Shown here in pieces: positions 54,039 to 64,000 of a stretch of DNA of 64,000 bases. The position numbers were made by a program, and so were the translations under genes. Positions within the stretch are counted from its first letter, which is position 1, and each line of letters starts with the position of its first letter. Origin of the DNA: Puffinus mauretanicus (lineage: Eukaryota; Chordata; Aves; Procellariiformes; Procellariidae); NCBI GenBank assembly GCA_023333565.1, contig JAJKFH010000482.1, forward strand, positions 177,450-241,449. The letters are read 5' to 3'. Below the pieces are notes generated by a model, which was not told where the DNA came from, searched no databases, and saw only the letters and a program-made list of their open reading frames with translations.

Positions 54039-57000
54039 TCAGTGGTGCCGGTCCCTCTCTCTGTCCCTGTCCCGATGTCGCTCGTGCTCCCGGTTCCGCT
54101 CCTGGAAATAGTCCTCGTGCCGATCCTCGCTGTGGAGCAGGTCCCGGTGTCGCCGGCTGCTCTCGCGGGACCGGCTGGGAGAGCGCTCCCGAGATCGGTG
54201 TCTTTTCCTGGGGAAAAGAAGAAAAAAGCTTTCGGTTACCTCCGGAGAGGATCTCGCCGGGCTGGGGACGCAGTTGGCGAGCAAAGCCCCAAGACGGGGT
54301 GCAACGAAGCCACCCCCATGCGGCTCCAAGCCCCAGAGCACGTCAGTACCTGGAGGAGCTGCTGCTGGCGCCCGTGCTGTAGGACTTGGCTTCGATGCCG
54401 TGCAGACAGTCTTTGAGGGACGAGAGGAGGACGCGGCACCGCTCGTCGTTGGCGACGCGGGACTGCTTGATGACGGCGATGGCCGTGAGGAGCGTCTCGA
54501 TGGCGTCGCTGTAATCGCCTGGGGGAGCGGAGCAGGGCTGAGGGAGGCAGATCTGCCGCGGGACGGGGCTGGGGGGGAAAACGGGGGGCATGGGGACATG
54601 GTCACCGTTACCTGCGCTGGCGCCGGACACTGCCTTGGAAATGGCGCTGCTGGAGATCGCCCGGTTCCTGTTCATGATCTCCTCAAACTCCACTTCGCTC
54701 ACAGGGGGAGGTGGCGGGCCGAGCTCCCGGCTGCACAGGAGGCACACGCGGGGGTCAACGTAGCCCCCCCTCCTTGCCAATTTGGTACCGAGCGTCACGC
54801 AGCCCCCCCCTCTGCCCCGTCTCACCTGCTGTGGTTGTAGGGGGCCATGGCCTTGCCGTAGGTGTCCGGCGGAGGACCCAGGGCCGCGTTGGGTGGGGGG
54901 AAGAAGGCAGGGTTGAGGTGCAGGGCGGGGGGAACGGCCCCCGGGGGTGGCACAGCCAGGTGGGGGGGCAGTCGAGGCGGCGGGGGCATGAGATGCTGGT
55001 AGTGGATGCCGGGCGGGGGCGGGGGGACGCCAAAGCCGGAGGAGAGGGGTGGCGGGGGGGGCATTGGCGGCGGGGGCAGCCCCATGAGGGGCAGGGCGGC
55101 GGGGGGGCGGTTGAAAAAAGGCAGGACAGAGGGGGGTTTCTCCACGCGGGCAGGTGGCAAGGCATTCTCCGTCGGCGTGGCACGGCCGTCCACCGAGTCC
55201 ACGGAGTCCCGGGAGTGGGCCCTCGGCGGCACACCTGCAAGCGGTACAGGAAAGAGCCATGAGTCGCGGCCGGAGGGCCTCCAGGTCTCGGAGACCTCCT
55301 CCTCCTCCTCCTCCTCTTCCTCCCCACCCATGGTGACCAGCACGAGGACCATCCTCTCCTGCAGCCCCTCGTGAGGGGGGGAGGTCCAGCCCCGGGAGAG
55401 CTCAAGGTGCCCAGAGAAAGATCCAGCCAGCCAAACGTAGCCTCCGCTTCCACATGCCTCAGAGGGGACCAGCTCTCCAGCAAGACCCCGGCGGCCCGCA
55501 CAGCGCCCCGGGGACGCTCGCTCTCGGCCAGCGTGGCTCTGCGGAAGCCGCCGAGCAAGCGGGTTACAGGGACAGAAGCGAAAAGCCACAAGAAATGGTG
55601 AGAGGTCCCCAGCAGAGAGGTCGCTGGGCCCCGAATCCCCAAAGACATTAAATGACCCAGAGAGCCTGCGATCCACGCACGGGCTCGGAAAGGCCCGAGC
55701 GTGGAGGAACACGAGGGGACAGAACCCAAGTGCCGACAGCAACGGAGCTGCTGGAGGAAGGAAAACTCGGCGCCCGTCTGCCCCTGAAGAGAGGGACAGG
55801 AACCCTTGCTGTGTCCAAAGAGGCTTTGAGGATGAGACAGGAGAGGTACGACGGAGGACTCTGCCTCTGCCCAAGCCCCTCGGGGGAGCCACGGCTCCCC
55901 GCCGGACCTTGCCGCTCTGACGGCCGTCAAGCGGAGCATCGTTTGGGCACCGGCGCTGCCGAGCCGGCAGCAAGGGTTCACGTGAGCTCAGCCGTGCTGG
56001 CGGCAAGGCCCCTGGGGACAGACTGAAACTCAGCCTCCCCGTGCCCAGCGAGGCGAGGGGTGGGAGAAGGGAACACGCCCTGCTCCACCGAAACGCGAGG
56101 GCGGGTCGGGACGCGGTCTAACAGCGCATGGCGCTGCCGAGCAGCGGATCACCGCGGGCCCTGCAGCTGAAGGGAGGGTGCGAAGGTCACAGCTACCCCA
56201 CTGCAACTCAGCCAGGGCGCTTAGAAAGAAGGGCTTTCCTTGCGTGAAACAAGCCACGGGATCTACAATGACCACAGCTGGCCAAGACCTCCTCGTACAC
56301 GCTCCTGCCAAGACAGTCCCTGCGGCTCCGCAGAGCCCCCCAGCACGGGGCTGGGGCGTCACATCGCTGCGGAGTGAGGCGAGGACCACCTATTGCCATT
56401 GTAGAAAGCCCACGGCCAGGCCCCAGCTGGAATACTGTGTCCAGTGTTGGGCACCTTACCTCCGCAGGGATGGACAAATTCTGGAGGAGATCCAGAGAAG
56501 AGCTACTAATAGATATGGAGGGTCTTAGCTATGTTGATAGGCTGAAGAGCTTAAGCCCATTCAGTTTGGAGAGGAGGAGGAGGAGGCTACGAGGGATCTT
56601 CGCAGTGTGTGAGCACCTAAAAGGGGATCATAAAGACTCGGGTCAGGATCTAATCAGACTCAGCAGCAACAGGAAACAACCCCCACAGACTCCTGGCAGC
56701 GTCCCCCCACCCCGAGGTCTCGGTGGGTTCGGCCTGACAGCTCTGCTGGGGATCTGCGGGGCCCGCGGGAGCTGCCGCGCAGCACGGAGGCCCCCCCACC
56801 CGCGGCGTGCCTTCGCCTCACTCACGTTTGCGAGCCTGCGCCTCGAACTGTGACAGGTTCTGCCGGGTTGCCAGCCTCACCTCCACCTTGTCCCCGTTGA
56901 GGATTTTGCCGGGCAGGAGCTCCAGGAGTTTGTGGACCGAGTTCTCAGAGGCGACCACCACCTCTGCGTACCTGCGGGAATGCCTGGCCGTCAGCCAGCA

Positions 57001-60000
57001 AGAGCCAGCCCTGCGCGGTTCACCCCCCTGGTGGGGGGTAGGGACCCCCTGCCAAACCCCGTGGCGCTCCATCCATCCTCGCTGGCAGAGACCACCCAGC
57101 ACCACCTCCCGCTGCCTTCCCTGGTGTTACATGTCCCCTCCTCCCTTTCCCATGCTCTTTGGGAGTCTCCGTTTTACCATTCCAGCTCCAGGCGGGCTGT
57201 GCATCACCTGTGCCAGCCAGGAAAAGCACCGGCCGCCCCCTCACTCCCCCCAACACAGAGGATGTGGCCATGAGGGCCTGGCTCCCCCATTCCCCCACGT
57301 CCCCCTCGGCTCTCACCCTTTCGACTGGCCATTGGCTCGGTTCTCTGCGAATTTCAGCTCCACTACATCGTAGACACCAACCGAGCGGATGGTCTGGATC
57401 AGCTGCTGGTCAGTCGTCCACTGAGGGGAAGAGGGGAGCCGCTGTCAGCTCACGCAGCCCTTCGCAGGCCCCAGTGCCCCCCAGCTAAGCCAGGCTCAGG
57501 GCTGTCTGTCTGAGTACAGACACCCTCAGAGCCCCTACAGGGAGTTTAAAATCAACCTCGAGTCCGAAACAGGCCCCGGGCACAGCTACCAGAGATCTCT
57601 CTGTTCTCTGGACAGGACAGAGCCTTCCCAGAACTGTCCCCGTATCCTTCAACAGGAGAAGGGGACTCGCCCGCACAGCCCCAGGGAGGCAGAGCCAGGC
57701 GGGGGCAGCAGCCTGTGCGAGGGGGGCACTACAGCTGCTGGTTACTCCCCCCAGACTGGATCTGAAGCCCCTCAAGGCTACGAATCCCTTTTCCCTGAGG
57801 ATCACAAGGTCAAGTCCAGCTCACGACCCAGCTCAGAACACTGGGTCAGTGTGGATTGAGGAGAAACAGCACCCCCAAAGAGCCCTGCAGCCCCTCGGGG
57901 GTTTCTCTGGAGGACCCCCATCTGTGTACGCACCACAGGAGACCCAAAGTGCCCAGGCAGGTGACCTGGAGACCCCCTCGGCAGGCAAGCACAGCCAGGC
58001 AGCGATCCCACTCACCCAGGAGAAGCTGCCCACGTAGACGGCGGCTCTCTTGTTGCGCAGCCCGCTGTACGTGTACAGGATGGCGGGAGATTTGCTGTTG
58101 GGCTTGGGGGAGGGCTCCTGGCGGATCTCCGGGGGTGCCTCCGAGCTGCTGGTGCGGCTTTCGGGGGGCTGCGAGCTGGCTGCTAACACGTCGTCGTACA
58201 GGTCCATCTGATCAGCATTACTGAACTCAGAGTCCTGTGAGGGGAGAGACTGTGAGCACCTCCACAGAGGGGAGACCCCGGGGGTGAAACCGCAGCTCAG
58301 AAAGGGACCTGTGGGCTGTTAAGAGCCTAAACAGGGCTCTGGAGAACTGCCCCGCGCTGCGGGAGTCCTTCAACGCCCCCCAGCACAAGCCAAACACCAA
58401 TTACCACAGGAGATACTTAAAAGTCATCTCGCGGTGCTACTCTGCCGCAGGTGCCCGCCGTGCCGGGGGCTGCGGATGAACGACGCTGCAGGTTAGGAAG
58501 CCTCCTTCACAGCTTGCAAACCAGTCGGCGCGCACGAGCTCTTTAGAGGCAGCACAAGGCGAGTCCAAAGGTTTAGCACCCATACCACTTGCCTTGGGTC
58601 TGTTCGCAGTTAGAAGGCGGTGAATCACTGCCGCAAATGAAGCCACAGCAAACAGAGCCGGTGCCTGTTATCTCTCAGGAGCCAGCTCCTCTTGCCCGGA
58701 GCCCTGTCCCCTCCCCTCAGTGGCACGCCACTGTCGCTTTGGCGGTGTGTCCCTCCTTCAGGGCTTCATTTTTGCAACAACAACTCCCCGCGCTTCCTCC
58801 CCGGCCCAGCAGACCCCTCTCAGCACCGCACCGCTCTTCCCCACTACTCCACTGCCCTGCAAAAACACACCGTGCCCCAGGCTTACGAACACCCCTCGCG
58901 TGTGGAACTCACCACAGCGTCTGCTCTTCCTCCTGGCCGACATGGAAACCCCTCTTGCTTGCAATTAGCACCGAGCGAGCCCTCTCGCACATCTCCACTC
59001 TGGCTGCCCGCCTCCCTGACCGGCGAAGCATTAACACAAGCCCCACAACAACGGGATCGACGTCTCCTTTCCCCAGCAAGGAGGATTACTGGTGCCCTGA
59101 AGTCAGGGCAACAGGCTCTGCTTTGCGATGCTTGACATAACCCTGGAGCGTGTTTTACAGGTAGGGAGGTGGAAAAGAGAGGAATACTCCACATGAAGCA
59201 GAGCCATGAGGCTTTACCCTACGGGTGACCTGTGCCGGCTTGATTTTCCTCTCCCCAACCTCAACTACAAGCCTTTGGCTCTTCCGTCCATTCCTCCGCT
59301 GAGCTCCAGCACACGTCTGGCTCACCAGGACGTCAGCTGTCCCGAGCAACGGGGCAAGATGCAACTTGCTGCTCTGGGAGGATACCAGGAAGGAGCTCAA
59401 GCTTTTGTAAGCATCCGAGGGCAAGAGTTCAGTGGTGGAAAACCAAACGCCCTCAACAGACGAGCCTCTCGCTCCTCGGCGGGCACACGCTTCACAAGTC
59501 CAGCCTGGGGGTTGCACACCCACCCTCAAACCCTGCTCGCCTTGGATACGCCACCGCAAGCTCACTCGTTTTTGGGCCAGCAGAGCCCTCTTCAGGGTAG
59601 GAGCTACACACGCCGTCTGCACACACAGATGCACGCACGCTGTCTCCCCTCCCCTCGGCAGCGCAGCCTCTCACGGCACGAACCAGCCACCAAGGAAGCT
59701 TCTGAGCTGTGAACTCAAGTGTCCTAGATCTGCCTTCCAATTCCCACTCTGTTCCGGGCTATATTTAATTTGGAGTGTACAGCGAGTGCTGTGTTTACTA
59801 CGGATCTTCAGACTAATTGCTCACCCGGATTCAGCATGCGCTGAGCATCGTTTCATGCTACAAATTACTACGTTAGTATCTGTCCCACGGGAGCAACGCA
59901 GAGGTCCCATGCACCACAAAAAGCAGAGGCTCTGCTCCCAAATTTTTAATTCCAGGACTTCAAAGGCAGTTTGGACAACATCTTCTGCTAGAGATGGCGT

Positions 60001-62892
60001 GAGGTGGTTAAATCCCCTACGCCGTGACGGTCGGGGAACTGCACACGTACAACACGGCCCTTTGTGAGCTCAGGGGGGAGACGGGGAAGGGTGCTCAGCA
60101 CACGGCTTTCAAAGGATCACGGAAATATAAAAATCAAACTATTTTCCCCCAGACACTCTTCTTGACAGCAACGTCCATTTCTAAGGCAAGTTGTAACTTT
60201 TGCATCCGGCTATTTCAGCCGCAGAGCTGATAAAAAGGTTACAAGAATTTCAACAAGGAGCAGTATTTCTGCACTCATTCTCAAAACAGCTCAACTGTTT
60301 GTTTAGTGCGCCTCCCACATCTAGCGCCTTTGGACACGGCCCAAGGCTGGAAGATTTCTGCCTGAAAGTTTCAGAAAGTTGAGAACAAAAATAAGAGGTT
60401 AGAGAAGAAATCACTCGGAAGCCCTCAGTTATGCTACTTAGGGGATGCTTCAGCTTGGGAGTGTTTAAGAGATCCTCTGGGTCCGTTCCATTTTTGACAC
60501 TCTCCTTTAAAAACTAACAGCCTGATGGCAAGATGGTGTAGTACTCCCAGTCCACTCTGCTGCTCTCTGCCCTCCCTGTCGCACTGAATTTGCAGACCAT
60601 GGCTCGAAACGCAGGGTAGCGAGAGGCTTCTTGCATCACCCGCCGCCCTGCCAGCTAACACCTTCACTGCCATTCGAACCCCGACACGGCAAACGCGCTC
60701 TGAACCCACACGCGATGCCTTTCGAGATGCACGGGGACGAAATGGGGCACCGTCAGCGGTAATTACCATGTGTGAGGTGGGATTTGGAACGACGCTGGCG
60801 TCCCTGGTGTGCCACAGGGACCACGGGGCAGCCAGGGCACCTTCCCACCGCGCTTCGATCCCACACGCAGCATCGTGCACAGATTAACTCTGGGTTTCTT
60901 CCTGCCGCCGCACAGCCCGAGGCGAGCGAGATGCTAGAGTTGGCAGCCTTGATAATCGCTTCCAGCTTTAAGAAGCCTCCATCTACTCGGCCGTGTCAAA
61001 GATCTTTTGTGTACTGTCCCCCAAACCCTCCAGGTGAAATCGTTCCACGCCGTTTCCCGCTTGCTCTGTCCTCCTCACAACGCTGCTTAACTTCTTTACT
61101 CCAAGACTTGACCGAGACCGGACCAGACTCATCAAAAGCTCTATCAGCTCCCCAGCAGACCTTCCCGCGTCAACTCAAGCCACTGCTTTTGTCACCCTTC
61201 CTGCTGCAGGCCTGCCGGGGGCCAAGCCTTCGTGGGAAAGCTTACCTGCAGGCACGGGCAGGACAGGCAGCACCGGCCCATCTCCGCAGAGCGCCCGTGA
61301 AGCGGCAGCAGAGTTCTCCTGTTAAGTCCTCCCACCTGTTTGTTGTTCACCGGTTGTCCTCCGAGACGTTACAGGCTTTCCAACCCACACCCGCCAACGT
61401 CACAGTTCTTTTCCGGACAGCAGATACCACCTCCACTTCCACTGCTTCCCTTTGGCGTTCAGAGTAATTGCCGTAAATGAAGTTTCCTGGTTATTCTGTG
61501 CGCTTCTAAACTCCAGCCCAGCGACCTCCACGCATTTTCTTAATCTGCACCTTCCATCCTTATTCCCGCAGCTATCCAGCTCTCCCTTCCGCTCCCAACT
61601 CCAGGTACACCTATTTCCCTGATTCCGTTAAAAGTGAATTGCATAAAATCATACAAATTGAGGCCATTCCTAACCCAGAGCAGTTCCGTTTGGTCCCAGC
61701 GCAGTACTAGACAGTTTGATACATGGGGAATCGAGCTTATTCCGGGAGTTTTTCAGGAAGGAGCCAGGATGCGGTATTTCAGAGTCGCAGGGCTGCCCGG
61801 CTGCTACAGGCAGCAGAGACATTTGCTTCACAACTCACCTTCCTCGTGAGGTTTCTGTTATTTTGGCAACGTTACAGCCAGCTTGGACCCTGCCCTTCTC
61901 CAAGGCAACTGCTCCCAGCGGAGAACTCCTGCTTCTTCCCAGGCGGCTGGAAAGCCCCTCGCAGTCCCCTCGGCTCCGAGGCAGTTAGCACCGTTTCCGC
62001 TCTTCCCTGAAGACCCAAGGTGTATTCTCACCCGATAACCTCCCGTCTCCTCAGAACGAAGGGGTTATCACCCTCAGCTCCTCTTCAGCCCTCTGGGAGC
62101 TCACAGTGATTCCTTCCTCCGCGTGTTTTGCTTCGTGCAGCTTGCTCCCTAGTACAGGGCTTTCCGTGGCAGTTTTTACATCTTCGAACACCTGTGTTCA
62201 CACTTGCTCTCCTGGATCCCCGAACTCTCTCAAATCTGCTTCTCTAACAGCTACACCACCCCCTTCTCTGTCATTTCTTCCTGCAAGTCCCAGACAGCCC
62301 CGCGGTGGGAGAGGTGGCACACGGGCATCTCTCTGACCACAGCGAGTCCCTGCCACAGCTTCCCAGCCTCGGTGGTCCTGCGGGTTCGGTGCAGTTCCCT
62401 GGCAGTGCCCCTTCCAGTTTGGATTTCTCATTTCTCCAACCAGGCTGCAACTACCCACTTCGATCCCCACTCATCCCTGCCCCGGCAAATGTCCTGATCC
62501 AAACCCTGCCTCCCCCTCCCAAACATTCTGTGACCATCCACATGTTGGACCCCCGGGGAAACCCACAGAAAGACCCTTTATTCACGGCTCGAGATGGCAG
62601 CCACCAGGATTTAGGAACGGTCCCAGCCCTCAGGGACCCTCCAGCGCTGTACCCCCCTTTCCCCGGCACACTGGTCACATCTTCCGCCTCCATTCAATGT
62701 GTACGCACCAGCCGGCGGGTACATCCACGCTAACCGCTCCGTCGCCTCGCTAACGAGTTGGCCGACGCTGGTTACAGTGCTTTCCCCCAGAAAGGGGGGA
62801 TCTGTAGCCCCAGCCCCGCGGCCGGACGCGCCGCTCACCTGGTTGAATTCCTCGTCGGCGTAGATATCAATCAGATCCACTCCCTCGGACAT
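54039..62892 (-). CDS. CPSF7: Cleavage factor Im 59-kDa subunit (CPSF7/CFIm59)
   Basis: Large-subunit partner of NUDT21/CFIm25 in the CFIm complex that binds UGUA elements and governs poly(A) site choice; nuclear. Coding exons in transcript order: 62839-62892, 58016-58234, 57317-57420, 56826-56971, 54826-55234, 54612-54730, 54350-54518, 54039-54207. They total 1389 nt, 462 residues. An acidic N-terminus ([18 protein letters not shown]) precedes an RRM at about 82-160 with RNP motif [10 protein letters not shown] long Pro-rich segment (about 190-310, PPPP runs) follows, then a conserved [18 protein letters not shown] region. The C-terminus is RS/RD/RE-rich (406-462), ending in repeated Arg-Asp/Glu and HH. 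It lacks the nine-residue insert after QARKR found in the 471-residue human form, matching the shorter splice form. A 5' UTR segment runs to an acceptor at 62960, with a likely first exon ending at 63726. Intron 1 (58235-62838) holds nothing recognisable. Confidence 0.95.
56412..56650 (+). repeat. CR1 LINE internal fragment in CPSF7 intron 4
   Basis: The plus strand carries the CR1 ORF2 3' region: GGAATACTGTGTCCAGTGTT, GGAGGAGATCCAGAGAAGAG, GATAGGCTGAAGAGCTTAAG and TTCAGTTTGGAGAGGAGG are recognisable diverged forms of the CR1 consensus. It is truncated at both ends and antisense to CPSF7. Confidence 0.85.
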
Positions 62893-63235
62893 ATTTCCAG
62901 AGACGGGAGCAGGAGCCCGGGCTGGGACCGGGGCGAAGGAGGAAGACGAGAGGTGCACTGCTGTGGGGCGAGGGGGGAAGGGGGTCAGCAACCCGCTCTG
63001 CGTGCCCCCCCAGTCCCCTCTGCCCCCCATCTCTCTGTAGGACTGTGGCCCCCCGTTCCCCGCAGCCACTCCCCCAGAAGGGCCCACAGCCTCAGCCCAG
63101 ACCCACCCGGGGGCCGTGGCAACCCCTCACCCTCTGGCTGGGACCCACCCCGGGGGCTATCCCACCTCAATCCCCCGCCCCTCGCTGAGGGCCACCCCCG
63201 GGGGCAACGTGCCCCCGTTTCCCCCAGACCTGACT

Positions 63236-63400
63236 GACCCCTGGGGGCAACCCCCCCCCTCAGGGGGCAACAACCCCCTCCTTCAGGGGGCAGCACCCCC
63301 CCCCTCAGGGGCAACACCCCCCCCGCCCGCCAAGGGGCAACAAACCACCCCCTCAAGGGGCAACAAGCCCCCCCCGCCAAGGGGGGCAACAAAACTCCTC
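63236..63400. repeat. Short C-rich minisatellite in CPSF7 5' UTR intron
   Basis: Six to seven imperfect copies of a 20-27 bp unit containing CCCCCTCAGGGGGCAACAA or CCGCCAAGGGGCAACAA form the array. The plus strand is C-rich, so the CPSF7 transcript is G-rich with repeated short G runs. Confidence 0.8.
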
Positions 63401-63725
63401 CGGCCCCCCCAACCCAACCCAGGGGCACCGGCCCCCACAGCCCGACCCTTCCCCGGTGAACCTCCCCCTCTCCGGCGAGGTCCCTGGGGGGGGACCCCAC
63501 CGCTCTCCCCCCGCCCACCCGAGCTGGGCCGCGGCCCCCCGGCCCAGAGCCCGCCCCCCCCGCCCCGGCGAGACCGCCATATCGGCCCGGCGCGGCCCGC
63601 CCCTGCCGAGCGGCGGGGCCCGGGGGGAGGGGGCGAGGGGAGGGGGGGGGTGGCGGGTCGCGGCCCCCCCCGGCCCCGCCCGTTACCGCCAGCAGGCCCC
63701 GAGCGCGCGCGCCAACCGCGCTCAC

Positions 63726-63882
63726 CGCCACCGCCAGCGCCGCCTCGCCACGCCACACCTCTTCCGGTTTGCGTCACGCCCCTTCCGGCCCGCCCCGCCT
63801 GTCGGCCCCCTCCCGCCATAGAGTCGAGCCGCCCCCCGTCACAGAGCGGCCCGGGCGGAGGCCAGAGGGGCCGCGCGGGGCT
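63726..63882. promoter_or_regulatory. Divergent CPSF7/SDHAF2 CpG-island promoter
   Basis: A CpG-dense TATA-less segment contains two ETS-type CTTCCGG sites (63761-63767 and 63782-63788) flanking a CRE-like GCGTCAC (63771-63777). On the minus strand a non-coding CPSF7 exon probably ends at 63726 before a GTGAGC donor. On the plus strand an ATG-containing exon begins downstream. Confidence 0.55.
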
Positions 63883-63897
63883 ATGGCGGCGGCCAGG
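63883..63897 (+). CDS. SDHAF2: Possible SDHAF2 first coding exon (partial)
   Basis: ATGGCGGCGGCCAGG is followed directly by a GTGAGG donor, encoding MAAAR and ending in phase 0 at the right edge of a CpG island. In the human block SDHAF2, a mitochondrial assembly factor that flavinates succinate dehydrogenase, lies next to CPSF7 on the opposite strand and begins with a short phase-0 coding exon. The assignment rests on synteny and on the ATG-donor structure only; five residues cannot prove it, and the rest of the gene is outside the window. Confidence 0.35.
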
Positions 63898-64000
63898 GTG
63901 AGGGGGGGGGAGAGTTACCGGGGGCGGTGGGTCCGGAGGCAGGGGGAGCCTGTGGGGAGCCACGGGTCTGGGAGAGGCGGGGGACCGAGGGAGACCCTGG

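Overview
The window reads as a GC-rich, gene-dense piece of a bird (sauropsid) chromosome. Evidence for this is the short introns, two fragments of CR1-type LINEs, and many degenerate GC-rich minisatellites. Seven protein-coding genes can be assembled exon by exon, with frame and splice phase closing in each, and an eighth probably begins at the right edge. Their order and orientation, PGA(+) VWCE(-) DDB1(-) TKFC(+) CYB561A3(-) TMEM138(+) TMEM216(+) CPSF7(-) SDHAF2?(+), match human 11q12.2 as I know it. This is therefore a conserved syntenic block. The species cannot be named from the sequence.

Layout: 1-7.9 kb is intergenic, AT-richer, with no gene I can support. It ends in a CR1 3' tail and a pepsinogen promoter with a TATA box and GATA motifs. 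At 8.0-10.5 kb is a nine-exon pepsinogen gene. At 12.1-18.0 kb (minus) is VWCE, a secreted EGF/VWC-repeat protein in 20 coding exons. 18.0-21.1 kb is intergenic. At 21.8-38.1 kb (minus) is DDB1 in 27 coding exons, encoding exactly 1140 residues; its intron 25 has AT-AC ends and U12-type signals. DDB1 shares a CpG-rich divergent promoter with TKFC (39.2-43.0 kb, triokinase/FMN cyclase), which converges on CYB561A3 (44.4-45.7 kb, a di-heme cytochrome b561). CYB561A3 is head-to-head with TMEM138 (48.4-50.0 kb), followed after about 0.4 kb by TMEM216 (50.6-51.6 kb); both TMEM products are ciliary membrane proteins. TMEM216 converges on CPSF7 (54.0-62.9 kb, minus, the 59-kDa cleavage factor Im subunit). 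CPSF7 in turn shares an ETS/CRE-type divergent promoter with a probable SDHAF2 first exon at the right edge.

The genes form a conserved neighbourhood, not a pathway: digestion (pepsinogen), extracellular signalling (VWCE), DNA repair and ubiquitination (DDB1), triose and FMN metabolism (TKFC), endolysosomal electron transfer (CYB561A3), cilia (TMEM138/TMEM216) and mRNA 3'-end formation (CPSF7).

The observations most worth a second look are the AT-AC intron in DDB1; a near-identical 27-bp X-box-like plus AAGATGGCG element at the starts of both TMEM138 and TMEM216; a tRNA-like A-box/B-box remnant just upstream of TMEM216; an in-frame N-terminal extension open to CYB561A3; and an intron just after the CPSF7 stop codon. 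I did not find a novel operon-like or defence-like system here.
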